DNA of 64,000 nt from Aequorivita capsosiphonis DSM 23843 (GCF_000429125.1 NZ_AUBG01000006.1:248001-312000); one strand, 5' to 3'; numbered from the stretch's first letter, positions 8,564 through 17,184 are shown. Translations and numbers: made by a program. The notes: generated by a model from the letters alone, not told the origin.

Positions 8564-8893
8564 CTAATTTTCTTCAACCGTAAAACCTTCGTGCGAAAGT
8601 TCAATGCTTTTATAACTCGGTCTGTCATTTTCTAAACGATCAATGACTTCAAATTGTAATGCTTTACAATTATTTAATTTCCAAGTTTTTACAGTTTTAT
8701 CATTTTCATCTTTTTCTTCTATAGTAACTGTGCCTTTCTTATCAAATGGCGTTGCGTAACCCGCCCAAAGTTCTGTTTGGTCGTCAAAAACCACGTCGTT
8801 TAAAATTACACTGCCATTTTCTGTTCCGCAGTTTTCTAGTCCAGAAATTTCATTGAACTTTCCGTTTGCTCCTGAAATATGTATTGTTTTCAT
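8564..8893 (-). CDS. Small conserved-looking protein of unknown function
   Basis: The 109-residue protein has no signal peptide or membrane helix. It is rich in alternating strand-like stretches (KTIHISGANGKFNEISGL, GSVILNDVVFDD, KGTVTIEEKDENDKTVKTW) and acidic at the C-terminus. I do not recognise the family; a small beta-barrel is likely. The gene is 44 bases upstream of the SnoaL-like gene at 7530-8519, with an ordinary ATG, and is probably co-transcribed. Its codon pattern resembles that of its neighbours, so it is likely real. Confidence 0.75.
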   Translation of the reverse strand: MKTIHISGANGKFNEISGLENCGTENGSVILNDVVFDDQTELWAGYATPFDKKGTVTIEEKDENDKTVKTWKLNNCKALQFEVIDRLENDRPSYKSIELSHEGFTVEEN

Positions 8894-9000
8894 TTTTAAA
8901 ATATTTAAGAGTTATTAGTAAATTGATTATCATTTTTTTTTAATAGATTATATTATCCAAAATCCTTCCCAAGTTGCTTTCAGACTATTTCTTTAAATTT

Positions 9001-9062
9001 CTTAGCGTTCTCTGCACCTTTGCGGTTTTAATATTTTACCGCAAAGCCGCAGAGACGCAAAG
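9001..9062. repeat. Imperfect inverted repeat with CTCTGC...TTTGCGGT arms
   Basis: CTTAGCGTTCTCTGC / ACCTTTGCGGT (9001-9026) pairs with ACCGCAAAG / CCGCAGAGACGCAAAG (9038-9062) across an AT-rich 11-base loop. It lies directly downstream of the stop at 9066 of the next gene (minus direction) and could form a long stem serving as terminator. A degraded relative (TTCACCGCGGAGTCGCAGAA) occurs at 37511-37530, suggesting a dispersed repeat. Confidence 0.75.
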
Positions 9063-9065
9063 TTT

Positions 9066-9836
9066 TTATTTTCTTTCAGCAACTTTTACATCGCCACGAA
9101 TGCCGCTTAATTCTGGAACATAAGTCCAAATTTCGGTATCGCCGCCGTTGGTTACGTCCATCCAACCCTTTAAAAACTGATCCCAACTACCAGCTCCGTA
9201 CATTTCGTCATATTTATTTGAAATGTCGTGATCTTCGCCTAGCCATGATGATTTATCGAAAAACGAAATGACCGCCAGGTCCCTTCCTTCTTTGGTACTC
9301 GGAAATTCATTGGTGTAAATACCATAGGTATCGTTTGGCGATTTTGCGGCGTACATGTCGTGGACTTTTTTAACCAAAGCCATGGCTTCTTTGTATTTTC
9401 CTCGCTTTATGTCCCAAGTGTCCACCTCCATATTTTTTATGGTGAAATCCTTCGAAAATCGAGACATTTCTGAGTTAAAACGCCAGTAGCTTTGCGTGCC
9501 GCTATCTGTTGTTGTGTATGGTGCTACATTAGCGTTCCAATCAGCATCGTGACCATCTTTTTGGGCAGGTCTGTTATCTAAGGAGCTCCAAGGAAATGGC
9601 CCCATAGTCCAAACATAACTACCTGTTTTTGGGCCGTTGGCAATCCAATACACACGTACGCCGTAAGGACCTTCACCGTGAAATTTTTTATTGTGTGCGG
9701 CAAGTCCTTTTTCAAACTGTGTTACTTGAGCGGGATTGGGTGTTAATAGTGCATTTTCGAATACGCCGTATTCGGTACTGTTTTGTGATATTGCCATCAA
9801 CGGCAATAAAAGCATGGTAAAAATTAATTTTCTCAT
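9066..9836 (-). CDS. Secreted protein of unknown function
   Basis: The 256-residue protein has a signal peptide (MRKLIFTMLLLPLMAISQ). The mature part holds two similar-sized halves. The second half (WDIKRGKYKEAMALVKKVHD, then YGIYTNEFPSTKEGRDLAVI) resembles dimeric alpha-beta barrel or EthD-like folds, but the match is only by eye. It has many aromatic residues and no cysteines that suggest a metal site. It lies between a SnoaL-like gene and the 109-residue gene, in the same direction. I cannot assign a function. Confidence 0.8.
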   Translation of the reverse strand: MRKLIFTMLLLPLMAISQNSTEYGVFENALLTPNPAQVTQFEKGLAAHNKKFHGEGPYGVRVYWIANGPKTGSYVWTMGPFPWSSLDNRPAQKDGHDADWNANVAPYTTTDSGTQSYWRFNSEMSRFSKDFTIKNMEVDTWDIKRGKYKEAMALVKKVHDMYAAKSPNDTYGIYTNEFPSTKEGRDLAVISFFDKSSWLGEDHDISNKYDEMYGAGSWDQFLKGWMDVTNGGDTEIWTYVPELSGIRGDVKVAERK

Positions 9837-9933
9837 AATGTTTGATTTGTGTCTCTGCCTTGGGCGGAAACTGGTTAATATTGAATTATTTCGCTCTATA
9901 AACCGGGGAGTTTATAATGATAATTTCGGTTAG

Positions 9934-10875
9934 TTAGTCCAACAGTTTTGGGTTGTAATAAGCTGTTTCAGCAATTATTTTTCCTTCCTTGTTGAAATCG
10001 TGTAGGTAATGCATGGGTAGTGCAATTGCTTTTTTGTCAGCTTTGCGAATTAAATTAATGTTCCACCAAGACTGAACTACACGTGCATCCCCCAATTCGT
10101 AATGTAAATAATCTGGATAGCCTACCATATCTATACTGGCAACTTCATACTTGTCCATAATCTGTTTGTCTATCGCTTTTTGCTCTGTTAAGGAAATACT
10201 TTTCTGATCTGGCGAACTTGAATCTACGAAACGTACATTTTCATCATAAGAACCGTACATTTTATCCAAATCGTTGTTTTCCAAAGCATATATCATTTTT
10301 CGAACTTTGTTGATGTTTTCGTGATGGTTGTAGATGGTCCCGTTGGTTCTGTCTGTAAAGCTGTCTCTTATTTCATCTATTACTCCTTCGTTCCCGTAGG
10401 TGATTATGTTTTTGATTTTGTTGTCCTTGGTAAGTGTATATAATCTATGGCTGGCGGCATCAATTTTTACCCCAGTGTTTTTGTGGACTCCCTTAATCAA
10501 ATCCCAGGTCTGTACCCATACCTCGCCATTGGGATTGTCTTTCTTGTATTCAATGGCATCGGGATAGGAACCAGGATAGGTTACATTGGAATAATAATCC
10601 AATTGGTCGTGATAGACCATTTGATTGTTGAGAAAGGCAGCTTTATCCATTCCTTTATCGTTCGCGCGGTTCGAGGTGCCGTTATAGGCTACAAAGTCCT
10701 CAGTTAAATAATTTCCCATTTTGGTTTTGTCACCTGCAACGGATGCTTTTACAAAATCCTGTATAACATGGATTGCTGGATGTTCGTCATACACGGTTCC
10801 ATTCTTTTTTTGTGCTGTGGAAATGAAGGCAATTAGCATCATTACCGAAATAATTGTTGTTTTAACTGTTTTCAT
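9934..10875 (-). CDS. Secreted protein with two SnoaL/NTF2-like domains
   Basis: The 313-residue protein has a signal peptide (MKTVKTTIISVMMLIAFISTAQ). Two SnoaL-like halves follow. The first starts with AIHVIQDFVKASVAGDKTKM and LTEDFVAYNG. The second has NKVRKMIYALENNDLDKMYG and ENVRFVDSSSPD, with ARVVQSWWNINLIRKADKKA as a core strand pair. It is the third exported SnoaL-like protein in the cluster and sits next to the SDR gene. The duplicated domain layout is shared with the proteins at 3798 and 7530, suggesting paralogy. Ligand and reaction unknown. Confidence 0.86.
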   Translation of the reverse strand: MKTVKTTIISVMMLIAFISTAQKKNGTVYDEHPAIHVIQDFVKASVAGDKTKMGNYLTEDFVAYNGTSNRANDKGMDKAAFLNNQMVYHDQLDYYSNVTYPGSYPDAIEYKKDNPNGEVWVQTWDLIKGVHKNTGVKIDAASHRLYTLTKDNKIKNIITYGNEGVIDEIRDSFTDRTNGTIYNHHENINKVRKMIYALENNDLDKMYGSYDENVRFVDSSSPDQKSISLTEQKAIDKQIMDKYEVASIDMVGYPDYLHYELGDARVVQSWWNINLIRKADKKAIALPMHYLHDFNKEGKIIAETAYYNPKLLD

Positions 10876-10912
10876 TGTTTCTATATTTATTTGGTTAAAA
10901 TTCTGTTTGATT

Positions 10913-11851
10913 TTATTCTGAATAATTGTTTAAAGTTTCTTGAACGGGTCTGAATTTCATCCCCAAATCGTTCATTGCCAAGTCATTCTTATAAATTATT
11001 TGTGGTTTGTTTTTTGGGCTTTCGTGGTTCAACATTAGTGTTGCGTCAGAAACGGAATAGGTTTCACTGCTCAGCAAATAGTTTTTGCCGTGCAAGCCGG
11101 AAATTGTAGCAGCTTTGAAAATGGCTTCCGCAACGTCTCTTACATCCACAAATGCAAATTCGGCATTGGTGTCATAGAGCATTTGTACAAATGGATTGGG
11201 GGCGATTTTGTTTTTAAACAGAAATTGTAATCCAGTTGAGGTGGAATCTTCCCTCTTTGATAAGGATTTCCCCATAACCCCAACGGGTGAGACCGAAATG
11301 ATTTCAAAAGAAATATTTGGGTTTTCTTCAATAAATTTCTCTACCGTTTGGTTGGCCATAAACTTGGCCTTTGCATACGGATGACTTTCGGCGCTGATGT
11401 ATTTTTTGTCGGCTTCATCAAAAGTATCAGTAGTTGTTTTGCCATAGGAAGGCAACGGGAAGTTCGTATTATAAGCTGCGACCGAAGCTATTATAACAAC
11501 CTTTTCAATGGAAGGAGTTTCACTTACGGCTTTTAAAAAACTCTCCGTTCCTTTAATAGTTGGATCAAAAAGTTCTATCTGCGGATCTTTCACATCCAAT
11601 TGAAAAGGTGTGCCTCCGTGAATTACAATTTCGCAATCGCGTATAAAGTCTTTTAGATCTTCAAGGTTTTCAACTAATAATGGACTGATATTTAAATTAT
11701 CTGAATTTTCGAGATTAAATAAATGCTCGTATTTTTCACTCTTTTTAATATCGGTAACCGATACTTTTACGCTGAATCCTTCATTCAAAAATTTCTGTGT
11801 GGTGTGGCTTCCTATAAAGCCTGAGCCGCCTATAATTGCTACTGTTTTCAT
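10913..11851 (-). CDS. NAD(P)-dependent epimerase/reductase (extended SDR)
   Basis: The 312-residue protein starts with the dinucleotide-binding motif IGGSGFIGSHTTQKF (about 6-20). Residues of the extended SDR type follow: SVAAYN with a catalytic Ser, then YAKAKFMANQ carrying the Tyr-x-x-x-Lys pair, and SVSPVGVMG. The closest functional class by eye is the dihydroflavonol-reductase-like group that reduces ketones. It is cytoplasmic. It precedes the SnoaL-like gene at 9934-10875 by 37 bases, so the two are likely co-transcribed. The substrate is not readable. Confidence 0.88.
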   Translation of the reverse strand: MKTVAIIGGSGFIGSHTTQKFLNEGFSVKVSVTDIKKSEKYEHLFNLENSDNLNISPLLVENLEDLKDFIRDCEIVIHGGTPFQLDVKDPQIELFDPTIKGTESFLKAVSETPSIEKVVIIASVAAYNTNFPLPSYGKTTTDTFDEADKKYISAESHPYAKAKFMANQTVEKFIEENPNISFEIISVSPVGVMGKSLSKREDSTSTGLQFLFKNKIAPNPFVQMLYDTNAEFAFVDVRDVAEAIFKAATISGLHGKNYLLSSETYSVSDATLMLNHESPKNKPQIIYKNDLAMNDLGMKFRPVQETLNNYSE

Positions 11852-12010
11852 AATTCTTCTGCCGTAAAGACGGTTGGCTTTTAAATTAATGAGAGGTTTT
11901 AATAAAGACCTAACAGGTTAATTACCTCCTCACGAGCAATGCCTGTCAGGCCTTATGGAGTTGTTACTCCAATATTGTTGTTATTTAAGAAACGGTTTGG
12001 CTATGAGGTG

Positions 12011-13018
12011 TTATTTGTTTTTCAGTACTATTCTAAACCTTGCTTTACCGTTTTCTAGGTGTTCAATTGCTTCATTTACATTTGTCATTGGGAATTCTTC
12101 AACTTCTGAATAAATGTTGTGTCTTTCACAAAAATCTAGCATGGTTCTAGTTAATGCAGGACTGCCTATTGGGCTTCCGCCAACCGTTTTTTCGCCCAAC
12201 ATCAAACTGAATGCAGGAATTGCCATCGGCTCCAAAACTGCTCCTACTGTATGAAATTTTCCTTTCGGTGCTAAAGCTGTCAAGTATGAATTCCAATCCA
12301 ATGTTACATTTGTGGTATTCAAAATAAAATTTAGTTTTCCGATGATGCTTTCTAATTCTTCGGGAGCTGTAGAATTAATCACTTGGCTGGCTCCCATATT
12401 CAAAATTTCCTTCTTTTTATTTGGGTTTGAGCTAAAGGCAATCACTTCGCATCCCCAATGTTTTAGAAACTTTATAGCCATATGTCCTAATCCTCCAATT
12501 CCTATTACACCAACCTTATCCGTTGGTTTTACACCAGCTAATATTATAGGATTGAAAACTGTAATCCCGCCACAAAGCAAGGGTCCTGCTTTACTCATAT
12601 CTATGCCCTTTGGAAGTGGAATTGCCCAAGACCAATGCCCACGAACATAATCTGCAAAACCACCGTTTCTACCTACAATGGTAGCCTCGCCTTTGGCGCA
12701 GAGATTGTGGTCGCCGTGCATACATTGCTCGCAACTCATGCAGGAAGAAGCCATCCATCCCAATCCTACTTTATCTCCAACTTTCACATTTTTAACTGCA
12801 TTACCTGTAGCTATTACTTCTCCAATTATTTCGTGGCCAGGAACAAATGGGTATTGCGACATTCCCCAATCATTATTTATCATACTTATATCTGAATGAC
12901 ATAAGCCACAATAGGAAACTTTAATATCTACTTCTTCAGAACCTCTCGCTCCTAATTCATAAGAATAAGGCGTTAGTTTTGCTTTTGGGGCAGTGGCTGC
13001 GTATCCGTTAACTTTCAT
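12011..13018 (-). CDS. Zinc-dependent NAD(P) alcohol dehydrogenase (YahK/cinnamyl-ADH type)
   Basis: The 335-residue protein belongs to the zinc-dependent medium-chain dehydrogenases. Catalytic zinc ligands are C40 in CGLCHSD, H62 and E63 in PGHE, and C149 in LLCGG. Structural zinc ligands are C93, C96, C99 and C107 in CMSCEQCMHGDHNLC. The cofactor motif GIGGLGHMAIKFL is at 173-185. These enzymes interconvert aldehydes and primary alcohols, usually with NADPH. I chose ATG 13018; the longer frame runs over the upstream lipoprotein gene. It lies 10 bases after the stop of that gene, so it is probably in its operon. Confidence 0.93.
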   Translation of the reverse strand: MKVNGYAATAPKAKLTPYSYELGARGSEEVDIKVSYCGLCHSDISMINNDWGMSQYPFVPGHEIIGEVIATGNAVKNVKVGDKVGLGWMASSCMSCEQCMHGDHNLCAKGEATIVGRNGGFADYVRGHWSWAIPLPKGIDMSKAGPLLCGGITVFNPIILAGVKPTDKVGVIGIGGLGHMAIKFLKHWGCEVIAFSSNPNKKKEILNMGASQVINSTAPEELESIIGKLNFILNTTNVTLDWNSYLTALAPKGKFHTVGAVLEPMAIPAFSLMLGEKTVGGSPIGSPALTRTMLDFCERHNIYSEVEEFPMTNVNEAIEHLENGKARFRIVLKNK

Positions 13019-13028
13019 AATTTTAATT

Positions 13029-13556
13029 TTATAAATTGATTGAATCACTTTTAATAGCTGCTTCTGCATGCTGCATTGCTTGTAAATCCACCATAATTTT
13101 TGAAAGGTCCCAATAGCCAAATTCTTTTACAATTTTGCCATCTATAAATTGGGCTGAAATGTGTGTCGGAATGGTGTACGTTTTATTATTTGCGACTAGA
13201 GAACCTTTCCAGGTTCCCCAAAAGTTTACATAGGTTTTACCTTCATCGGTAATTGTCATTTCATATTCAGATTGGTCGTTTACATATCCCCAACTTGAAA
13301 ACAGAGCGGCGTCTTCTTTATCACTAGCAACCAATTCTGCTAGAGTTTGTCCTTCCGCTTCAGTGACATTATTCATTATTTTTGCGGTATCTGCATAATG
13401 CCTAGTCATAGCTTCCCAATCTTGCTTATCATAAGCTTCAATCACTTTTTTGTAAGTGTCTATTTCTGAGGATTGTTGGGTGTAGCGCTTTTCCTGTTTT
13501 TGGCAAGCGGTTAATGAAAGGACGATTGCAAGCCCCAAAAGAAGTACCGTTTTCAT
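13029..13556 (-). CDS. NTF2/SnoaL-like lipoprotein
   Basis: The 175-residue protein has a lipoprotein signal, VLSLTAC with Cys about residue 18. A single NTF2-like domain follows: YKKVIEAYDKQDWEAMTRHY, then ADTAKIMNN and YVNFWGTWKGSLVANNKTYT, ending with FIDGKIVKEFGYWDLSKIMV. Unlike the other members of this cluster it has one domain and a lipid anchor. It is the first gene after the two-component pair in transcription order and sits 10 bases upstream of the ADH gene. Ligand unknown. Confidence 0.87.
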   Translation of the reverse strand: MKTVLLLGLAIVLSLTACQKQEKRYTQQSSEIDTYKKVIEAYDKQDWEAMTRHYADTAKIMNNVTEAEGQTLAELVASDKEDAALFSSWGYVNDQSEYEMTITDEGKTYVNFWGTWKGSLVANNKTYTIPTHISAQFIDGKIVKEFGYWDLSKIMVDLQAMQHAEAAIKSDSINL

Positions 13557-13883
13557 AATTGAAAGATTTTATTGTGAAACAAATTTCGTGAGGAAGTACA
13601 TCTAAGTAACGGACAATCAGCGAGAAGGAAAAGTTGTTTAGGACGAAGAGCCTTTAAAAGTGTCCGAATGTATCTGTATGGTTATCAAAGAATATGGATG
13701 GCCACTGAACTTTAGCTATTGGTTAAAAATAAGTAATGGAAATTGGCTTTTTCCATAATGAGAATAGAATGCATTACTCGAATATGAAATGGAAGCTTGG
13801 AGGTGAAAAACAGAAAAAATTATACCTACAAGAATATTGCTTCGTGCCTCGCAATGACACCTTGCAGGAAAGACGTCAAAAAA
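13557..13883. other. Intergenic region, 327 bases, with one recognisable dispersed repeat
   Basis: No gene is supported here. The only structure I recognise is at 13834-13860, where the minus strand carries GTCATTGCGAGGCACGAAGC. That word is familiar as an intergenic repeat in many bacteria. The rest is AT-rich. It separates the regulator gene (ending 13884) from the lipoprotein gene and probably holds the promoter for the 13556-to-1 gene run. Confidence 0.6.
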
Positions 13884-14648
13884 TCAAATAGTTTGCAATC
13901 GCTTAAGAAGTTCTGCCCGCATGACCTTGCTCATCGGGATGGCTTTTTTGGAAATAACCACATGCGTACCAGCCACTTCATCTATTTGGGAAAGATTGAT
14001 GATGTAACTGCGGTGAATTCTGAGGAAATGTTTTTGTGGAAGTTTTTCGTCAATGTCCTTTAAGGTCATTACTAAAAGATACTCTTTACCATTGGCGAAA
14101 ATACGGCAATAATTCCGGTCCGCTTCAATGTAGTAAATGTTCTTAATATCTATTTTCAACATCTTTTCGTTATGCCGAATAAAGATGCGATCGTTTAATA
14201 TAAAATTGGTTATAGGACTTTCTGTTTTGGATTCCAGATTTTCAGAACTCGCTTCTCCTTCGGTTTTCTCTTCAGCTAAACGGTCTATAGTCAGTTCGAT
14301 GGCCCGTTGCAAATCCAACTTCTTAAAAGGTTTTGAAATAAAAGCGTATGGATGCGTCTCTTTGGCGCGATTAAAATGCTCTTTGTCCGCGTTTCCGGTA
14401 AGGAAAATAATAGGTATGCAATACTTTAGGTGGATTAGGTTTGCGGTGTCAATTCCGTCCAGTTCACCTTTTAACCGTATATCCATCAAAATGATATCGG
14501 GTTGCTCTATTTCAATATGTGATAGTGCTTCTTCGCCTCGGGGCAAAACACCTATCACTTCATAGCCCAGCTCGGTTAATTGTAAAGAAATATTTGCGGC
14601 AATCACCATTTCATCCTCCACAATCAATATTTTCACCGCTTTTTCCAT
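13884..14648 (-). CDS. LytTR-family response regulator
   Basis: The 254-residue protein has a receiver domain (about 1-125) with the acidic pocket E11/D12 and the phospho-acceptor Asp56 in ILMDIRLKG. Thr in FLTGNAD and Lys in FISKPFKK complete the site. The C-terminal LytTR DNA-binding domain (about 150-252) shows IYYIEADRNYCRIFANGKEY and FLRIHRSYIINLSQID. The start ATG shares one base with the stop of the histidine kinase gene (TAATG), so the two are translated together. The adjacent downstream metabolic cluster is an obvious candidate target, which is inference. Confidence 0.95.
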   Translation of the reverse strand: MEKAVKILIVEDEMVIAANISLQLTELGYEVIGVLPRGEEALSHIEIEQPDIILMDIRLKGELDGIDTANLIHLKYCIPIIFLTGNADKEHFNRAKETHPYAFISKPFKKLDLQRAIELTIDRLAEEKTEGEASSENLESKTESPITNFILNDRIFIRHNEKMLKIDIKNIYYIEADRNYCRIFANGKEYLLVMTLKDIDEKLPQKHFLRIHRSYIINLSQIDEVAGTHVVISKKAIPMSKVMRAELLKRLQTI

Positions 14649-16525
14649 TAGGCTGTCTTGAAATTTTTAAAGTTGAAAAAAACTGAAGTTCCATTTTTAT
14701 AATCTTCAGAAATGCTGCCGTTTAGCTGTTTTGTAAGCAGTTGAATTAATTGCGTACCAAAACCTGTTCCCTTAGGTTTTGAACCTTCGGTTTTACCAAT
14801 GCCGTTGTCGGAAACTTTTAGTAAAAGATCGTTGTCTTCTTGAGTAAGACTTATGTTTATTTGCCCTTTAGTTCCTTCGGGGAAAGCGTATTTTAGAGCG
14901 TTGGTTAAAAGTTCATTTACAATAAGGCCGATGGGTACAGCGGTGTCCACATCTAAATTTAGATCGTCCATGGCGCATTCTATCTTCACTTTTTCTTCGG
15001 CATTGAAAGTATCTAGAATGCCTTCGCCTAAATTCACAAAATAATCCTTCATTTCAATCGCGCCCAGATTGGTCCCTTGATATAGTTTTTGATGAATGAT
15101 GCCCATACTCTGCACTCTGTTTTGGCTAGCGAGCATAGCTTCTTTGCTGACACCGTCTTCCAGTTTTGCCGATTGAAGCGCGATAAGGCTTTTCACCATT
15201 TCAAGATTGTTTTTAACGCGGTGGTGAATTTCTTTCAGCAGCAATTCATTTTGAAGGTTTTTGGTGTTTAATTCTACATTTAATGCAGAAAGCGCTTTCC
15301 GTTTTTTGCGAATATTTTTCATCGTGAAATACATTCCGAAGAGAATGATTGCGAGTAATACTGCCAAGACAATATATAGGCTTTGGGTTTTTCGCTGTCG
15401 TGAAATCTTAGCCTCTTGGTCTAAGATTTCGATATCTTTTTTGGCCGTTTCATACTTCACCTGCAACTCACTGTCCTTCCGTGCTATGATGGTGTTGAGG
15501 TATTCGGCGTGGCCTTCTTGGTAAAGTTCGTGGTATTCCAGAGCTTTTTTATAATCGCCCAATTCACTGTAAATATTGGAAACGTGCATATAGTTTTCCC
15601 AAAGATTTTTGGTGTTGCCTATGCGTTTCATTATTTCAATCGCCTTTAAATTGTAGGGTAGGGCTTCGGTATATTTTCCCTGTAAAATATAAACGTGGCC
15701 AATATTTGCTGTTGGTGGCATCATATAGCGGGTAAGCCCTATTTTCTTAGCGCCTTCATAGCAACGCTTATAATCTGCAATTGCATCATCATAGCGTTCC
15801 ATGTATTTGTAAATGTTCCCGCGACCATTATAACAAGCCAAGAGCGGTGGACCGGTTTCGCCAATTTTTTTATAGAGGGTGATGGCGTGGTTCATGTTTT
15901 CCAAACTTTCTTCCAGATTACCTAAAAATAATTGGTTTTCCGAAAGCCGTCGATATGAAAGAGGTAAATCATCTTCATAACCGTTTTTTTCTTGAATGAC
16001 GATGGCTTTTTTGCAATATTCCGCACCTTCGGCATAACTGTCTGAGTAATATAAAAGATCGCTTATTTTTGTGTAGCTTTTTGCAATTCCGCGCTGGTCG
16101 TCAGTTTTTTCGTAAAGCGCCAAGGCTTTGTAAACAGCTTGAGATCCTTTATCGTATTCCGCAGTTCCGCTGTAATTGGTTGCCAATAAAAGGTAGGTAT
16201 CCGCCAAAAGTTTGGGCATTTTCTGCTTTTCGTAAATGGCAATTGCTTTTTGCAGATAAACTATGGAAGAGTCCAGCACCGTATGATCTTCGTGCCATTT
16301 TGCCAAACCGATATAGGCATTGCCAAGGCTTTTGAAATCCTTGTTCTTTTTGGAAAGCTGAATGGTTTTATTGAAGTTTTTGTAAACTTGGAGTGTGTCT
16401 TTTGGTATCGGAATTATTTCCGAAGCGGAAGTTTTAGACGTGTCTTCTTGTGTCTGAGAAGAAGCTTGAGGCCGACTGCTCCACGAAACGCAAGCTAATA
16501 CTACGGTGAGTAATAGTCGTTTCAT
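14648..16525 (-). CDS. TPR-containing sensor histidine kinase (HisKA_2 type)
   Basis: The 625-residue protein has an N-terminal signal-like helix and TPR repeats from about 60 to 340. A transmembrane helix spans about 382-402 (QSLYIVLAVLLAIILFGMYF). The dimerisation/phospho-acceptor motif KEIHHRVKNNLEMV carries His434. A HATPase domain follows with NELLTNALKYAFP and VSDNGIGKTEGSKPKGTGFG. The TPRs lie outside the cytoplasm, so an exported partner or ligand could be sensed there. It forms an overlapping pair with the LytTR regulator, a frequent layout in Bacteroidota. Confidence 0.94.
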   Translation of the reverse strand: MKRLLLTVVLACVSWSSRPQASSQTQEDTSKTSASEIIPIPKDTLQVYKNFNKTIQLSKKNKDFKSLGNAYIGLAKWHEDHTVLDSSIVYLQKAIAIYEKQKMPKLLADTYLLLATNYSGTAEYDKGSQAVYKALALYEKTDDQRGIAKSYTKISDLLYYSDSYAEGAEYCKKAIVIQEKNGYEDDLPLSYRRLSENQLFLGNLEESLENMNHAITLYKKIGETGPPLLACYNGRGNIYKYMERYDDAIADYKRCYEGAKKIGLTRYMMPPTANIGHVYILQGKYTEALPYNLKAIEIMKRIGNTKNLWENYMHVSNIYSELGDYKKALEYHELYQEGHAEYLNTIIARKDSELQVKYETAKKDIEILDQEAKISRQRKTQSLYIVLAVLLAIILFGMYFTMKNIRKKRKALSALNVELNTKNLQNELLLKEIHHRVKNNLEMVKSLIALQSAKLEDGVSKEAMLASQNRVQSMGIIHQKLYQGTNLGAIEMKDYFVNLGEGILDTFNAEEKVKIECAMDDLNLDVDTAVPIGLIVNELLTNALKYAFPEGTKGQINISLTQEDNDLLLKVSDNGIGKTEGSKPKGTGFGTQLIQLLTKQLNGSISEDYKNGTSVFFNFKNFKTA

Positions 16526-16668
16526 TTTGTGATAATTGGTTGTTTGTGGATTCTAAATTTACGATTATTTTATTTTTTAATAAGAAATCTTTTCATTTAT
16601 TTGAAACTAATTTATTGCAAAAGAGTAATCTAGCTTGCGTTTTACTGCTATTGCTTTAAAAATAAAAA

Positions 16669-16707
16669 CCTTCCCTTCCGCGATAAAAGCTGGTAGGGAA
16701 GATTTTT
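16669..16707 (-). terminator. Terminator of the DoxX-like gene
   Basis: On the minus strand CTTCCCTACC (16692-16701) pairs with GGAAGGGAAG (16670-16679), followed by GTTTTTATTTTT. It lies 26 bases past the stop at 16733. Confidence 0.75.
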
Positions 16708-16732
16708 CAACAAAACTAGTGAGTCGTGAAAT

Positions 16733-17116
16733 TTAGTTTTTAAGAGCACTCAACTTAGCCAAAACATAAGCAGAAGTCGCCATCACAATGTCGCGAACCG
16801 CCACATCTGGATGATGCCAAGTAAAAAGTAGACTTAAAGCAATAAGTAATAACCAAATGGAGACAATATACGCCCCCAACTGGGTTTTAAAAAGAACGAT
16901 TATTCCTGCAATAATCTCGATTACGCCAACAATCATCATAAAAGTAGCGCCGCTAAACGGAAGTAGATCTAAGGTTACAGGTGCTAGATAGGTATCCCAT
17001 TGTACCAAAATGTTGAAAAATTTGTCCAGTCCGGCGACGATGGGAACAATCCCAAAGACATATTTTAAAAGGTTTTGTAATTTGTTGATTTCAGTCGTAT
17101 TAGTTAATGTCGTCAT
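16733..17116 (-). CDS. DoxX-like small membrane protein
   Basis: The 127-residue protein has four predicted membrane helices: LLKYVFGIVPIVAGLDKFF, ATFMMIVGVIEIIAGIIVLF, AYIVSIWLLLIALSLLFTW, and a C-terminal one in DIVMATSAYVLAKLSAL. The layout and the GLDKFFN loop fit the DoxX/DoxD-like superfamily. Specific function unknown. It is divergent from the sigma factor gene, with only about 106 bases between the starts. The shared gap holds a GTTAC inverted repeat. Confidence 0.8.
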   Translation of the reverse strand: MTTLTNTTEINKLQNLLKYVFGIVPIVAGLDKFFNILVQWDTYLAPVTLDLLPFSGATFMMIVGVIEIIAGIIVLFKTQLGAYIVSIWLLLIALSLLFTWHHPDVAVRDIVMATSAYVLAKLSALKN

Positions 17117-17167
17117 AGTTTTTTTAATTTTTAAGTTCTATTCATTTGATGCCACAAAAGAAAAACG

Positions 17168-17184
17168 GTTACAGAATTTGTAAC
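17168..17184. promoter_or_regulatory. GTTAC-N7-GTAAC inverted repeat between divergent genes
   Basis: GTTAC agaattt GTAAC is a perfect 5-bp inverted repeat. Its right arm runs into TAACTTTA, one mismatch from the TAnnTTTG promoter element of the plus-strand sigma factor gene. Its position in a divergent promoter gap suggests an operator. No regulator is identified. Confidence 0.4.

Noticed and set aside
6398-13018. Polyketide biosynthetic gene cluster
   Set aside because: Methyltransferase, SDR, ADH and SnoaL-like genes fit tailoring, but there is no ketosynthase, acyl carrier protein or other synthase, and the SnoaL-like proteins carry export signals.
13019-13120. Longer start for the alcohol dehydrogenase
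   Set aside because: It would overlap the upstream lipoprotein coding sequence, and the added residues do not resemble the family; ATG 13018 gives the normal start.
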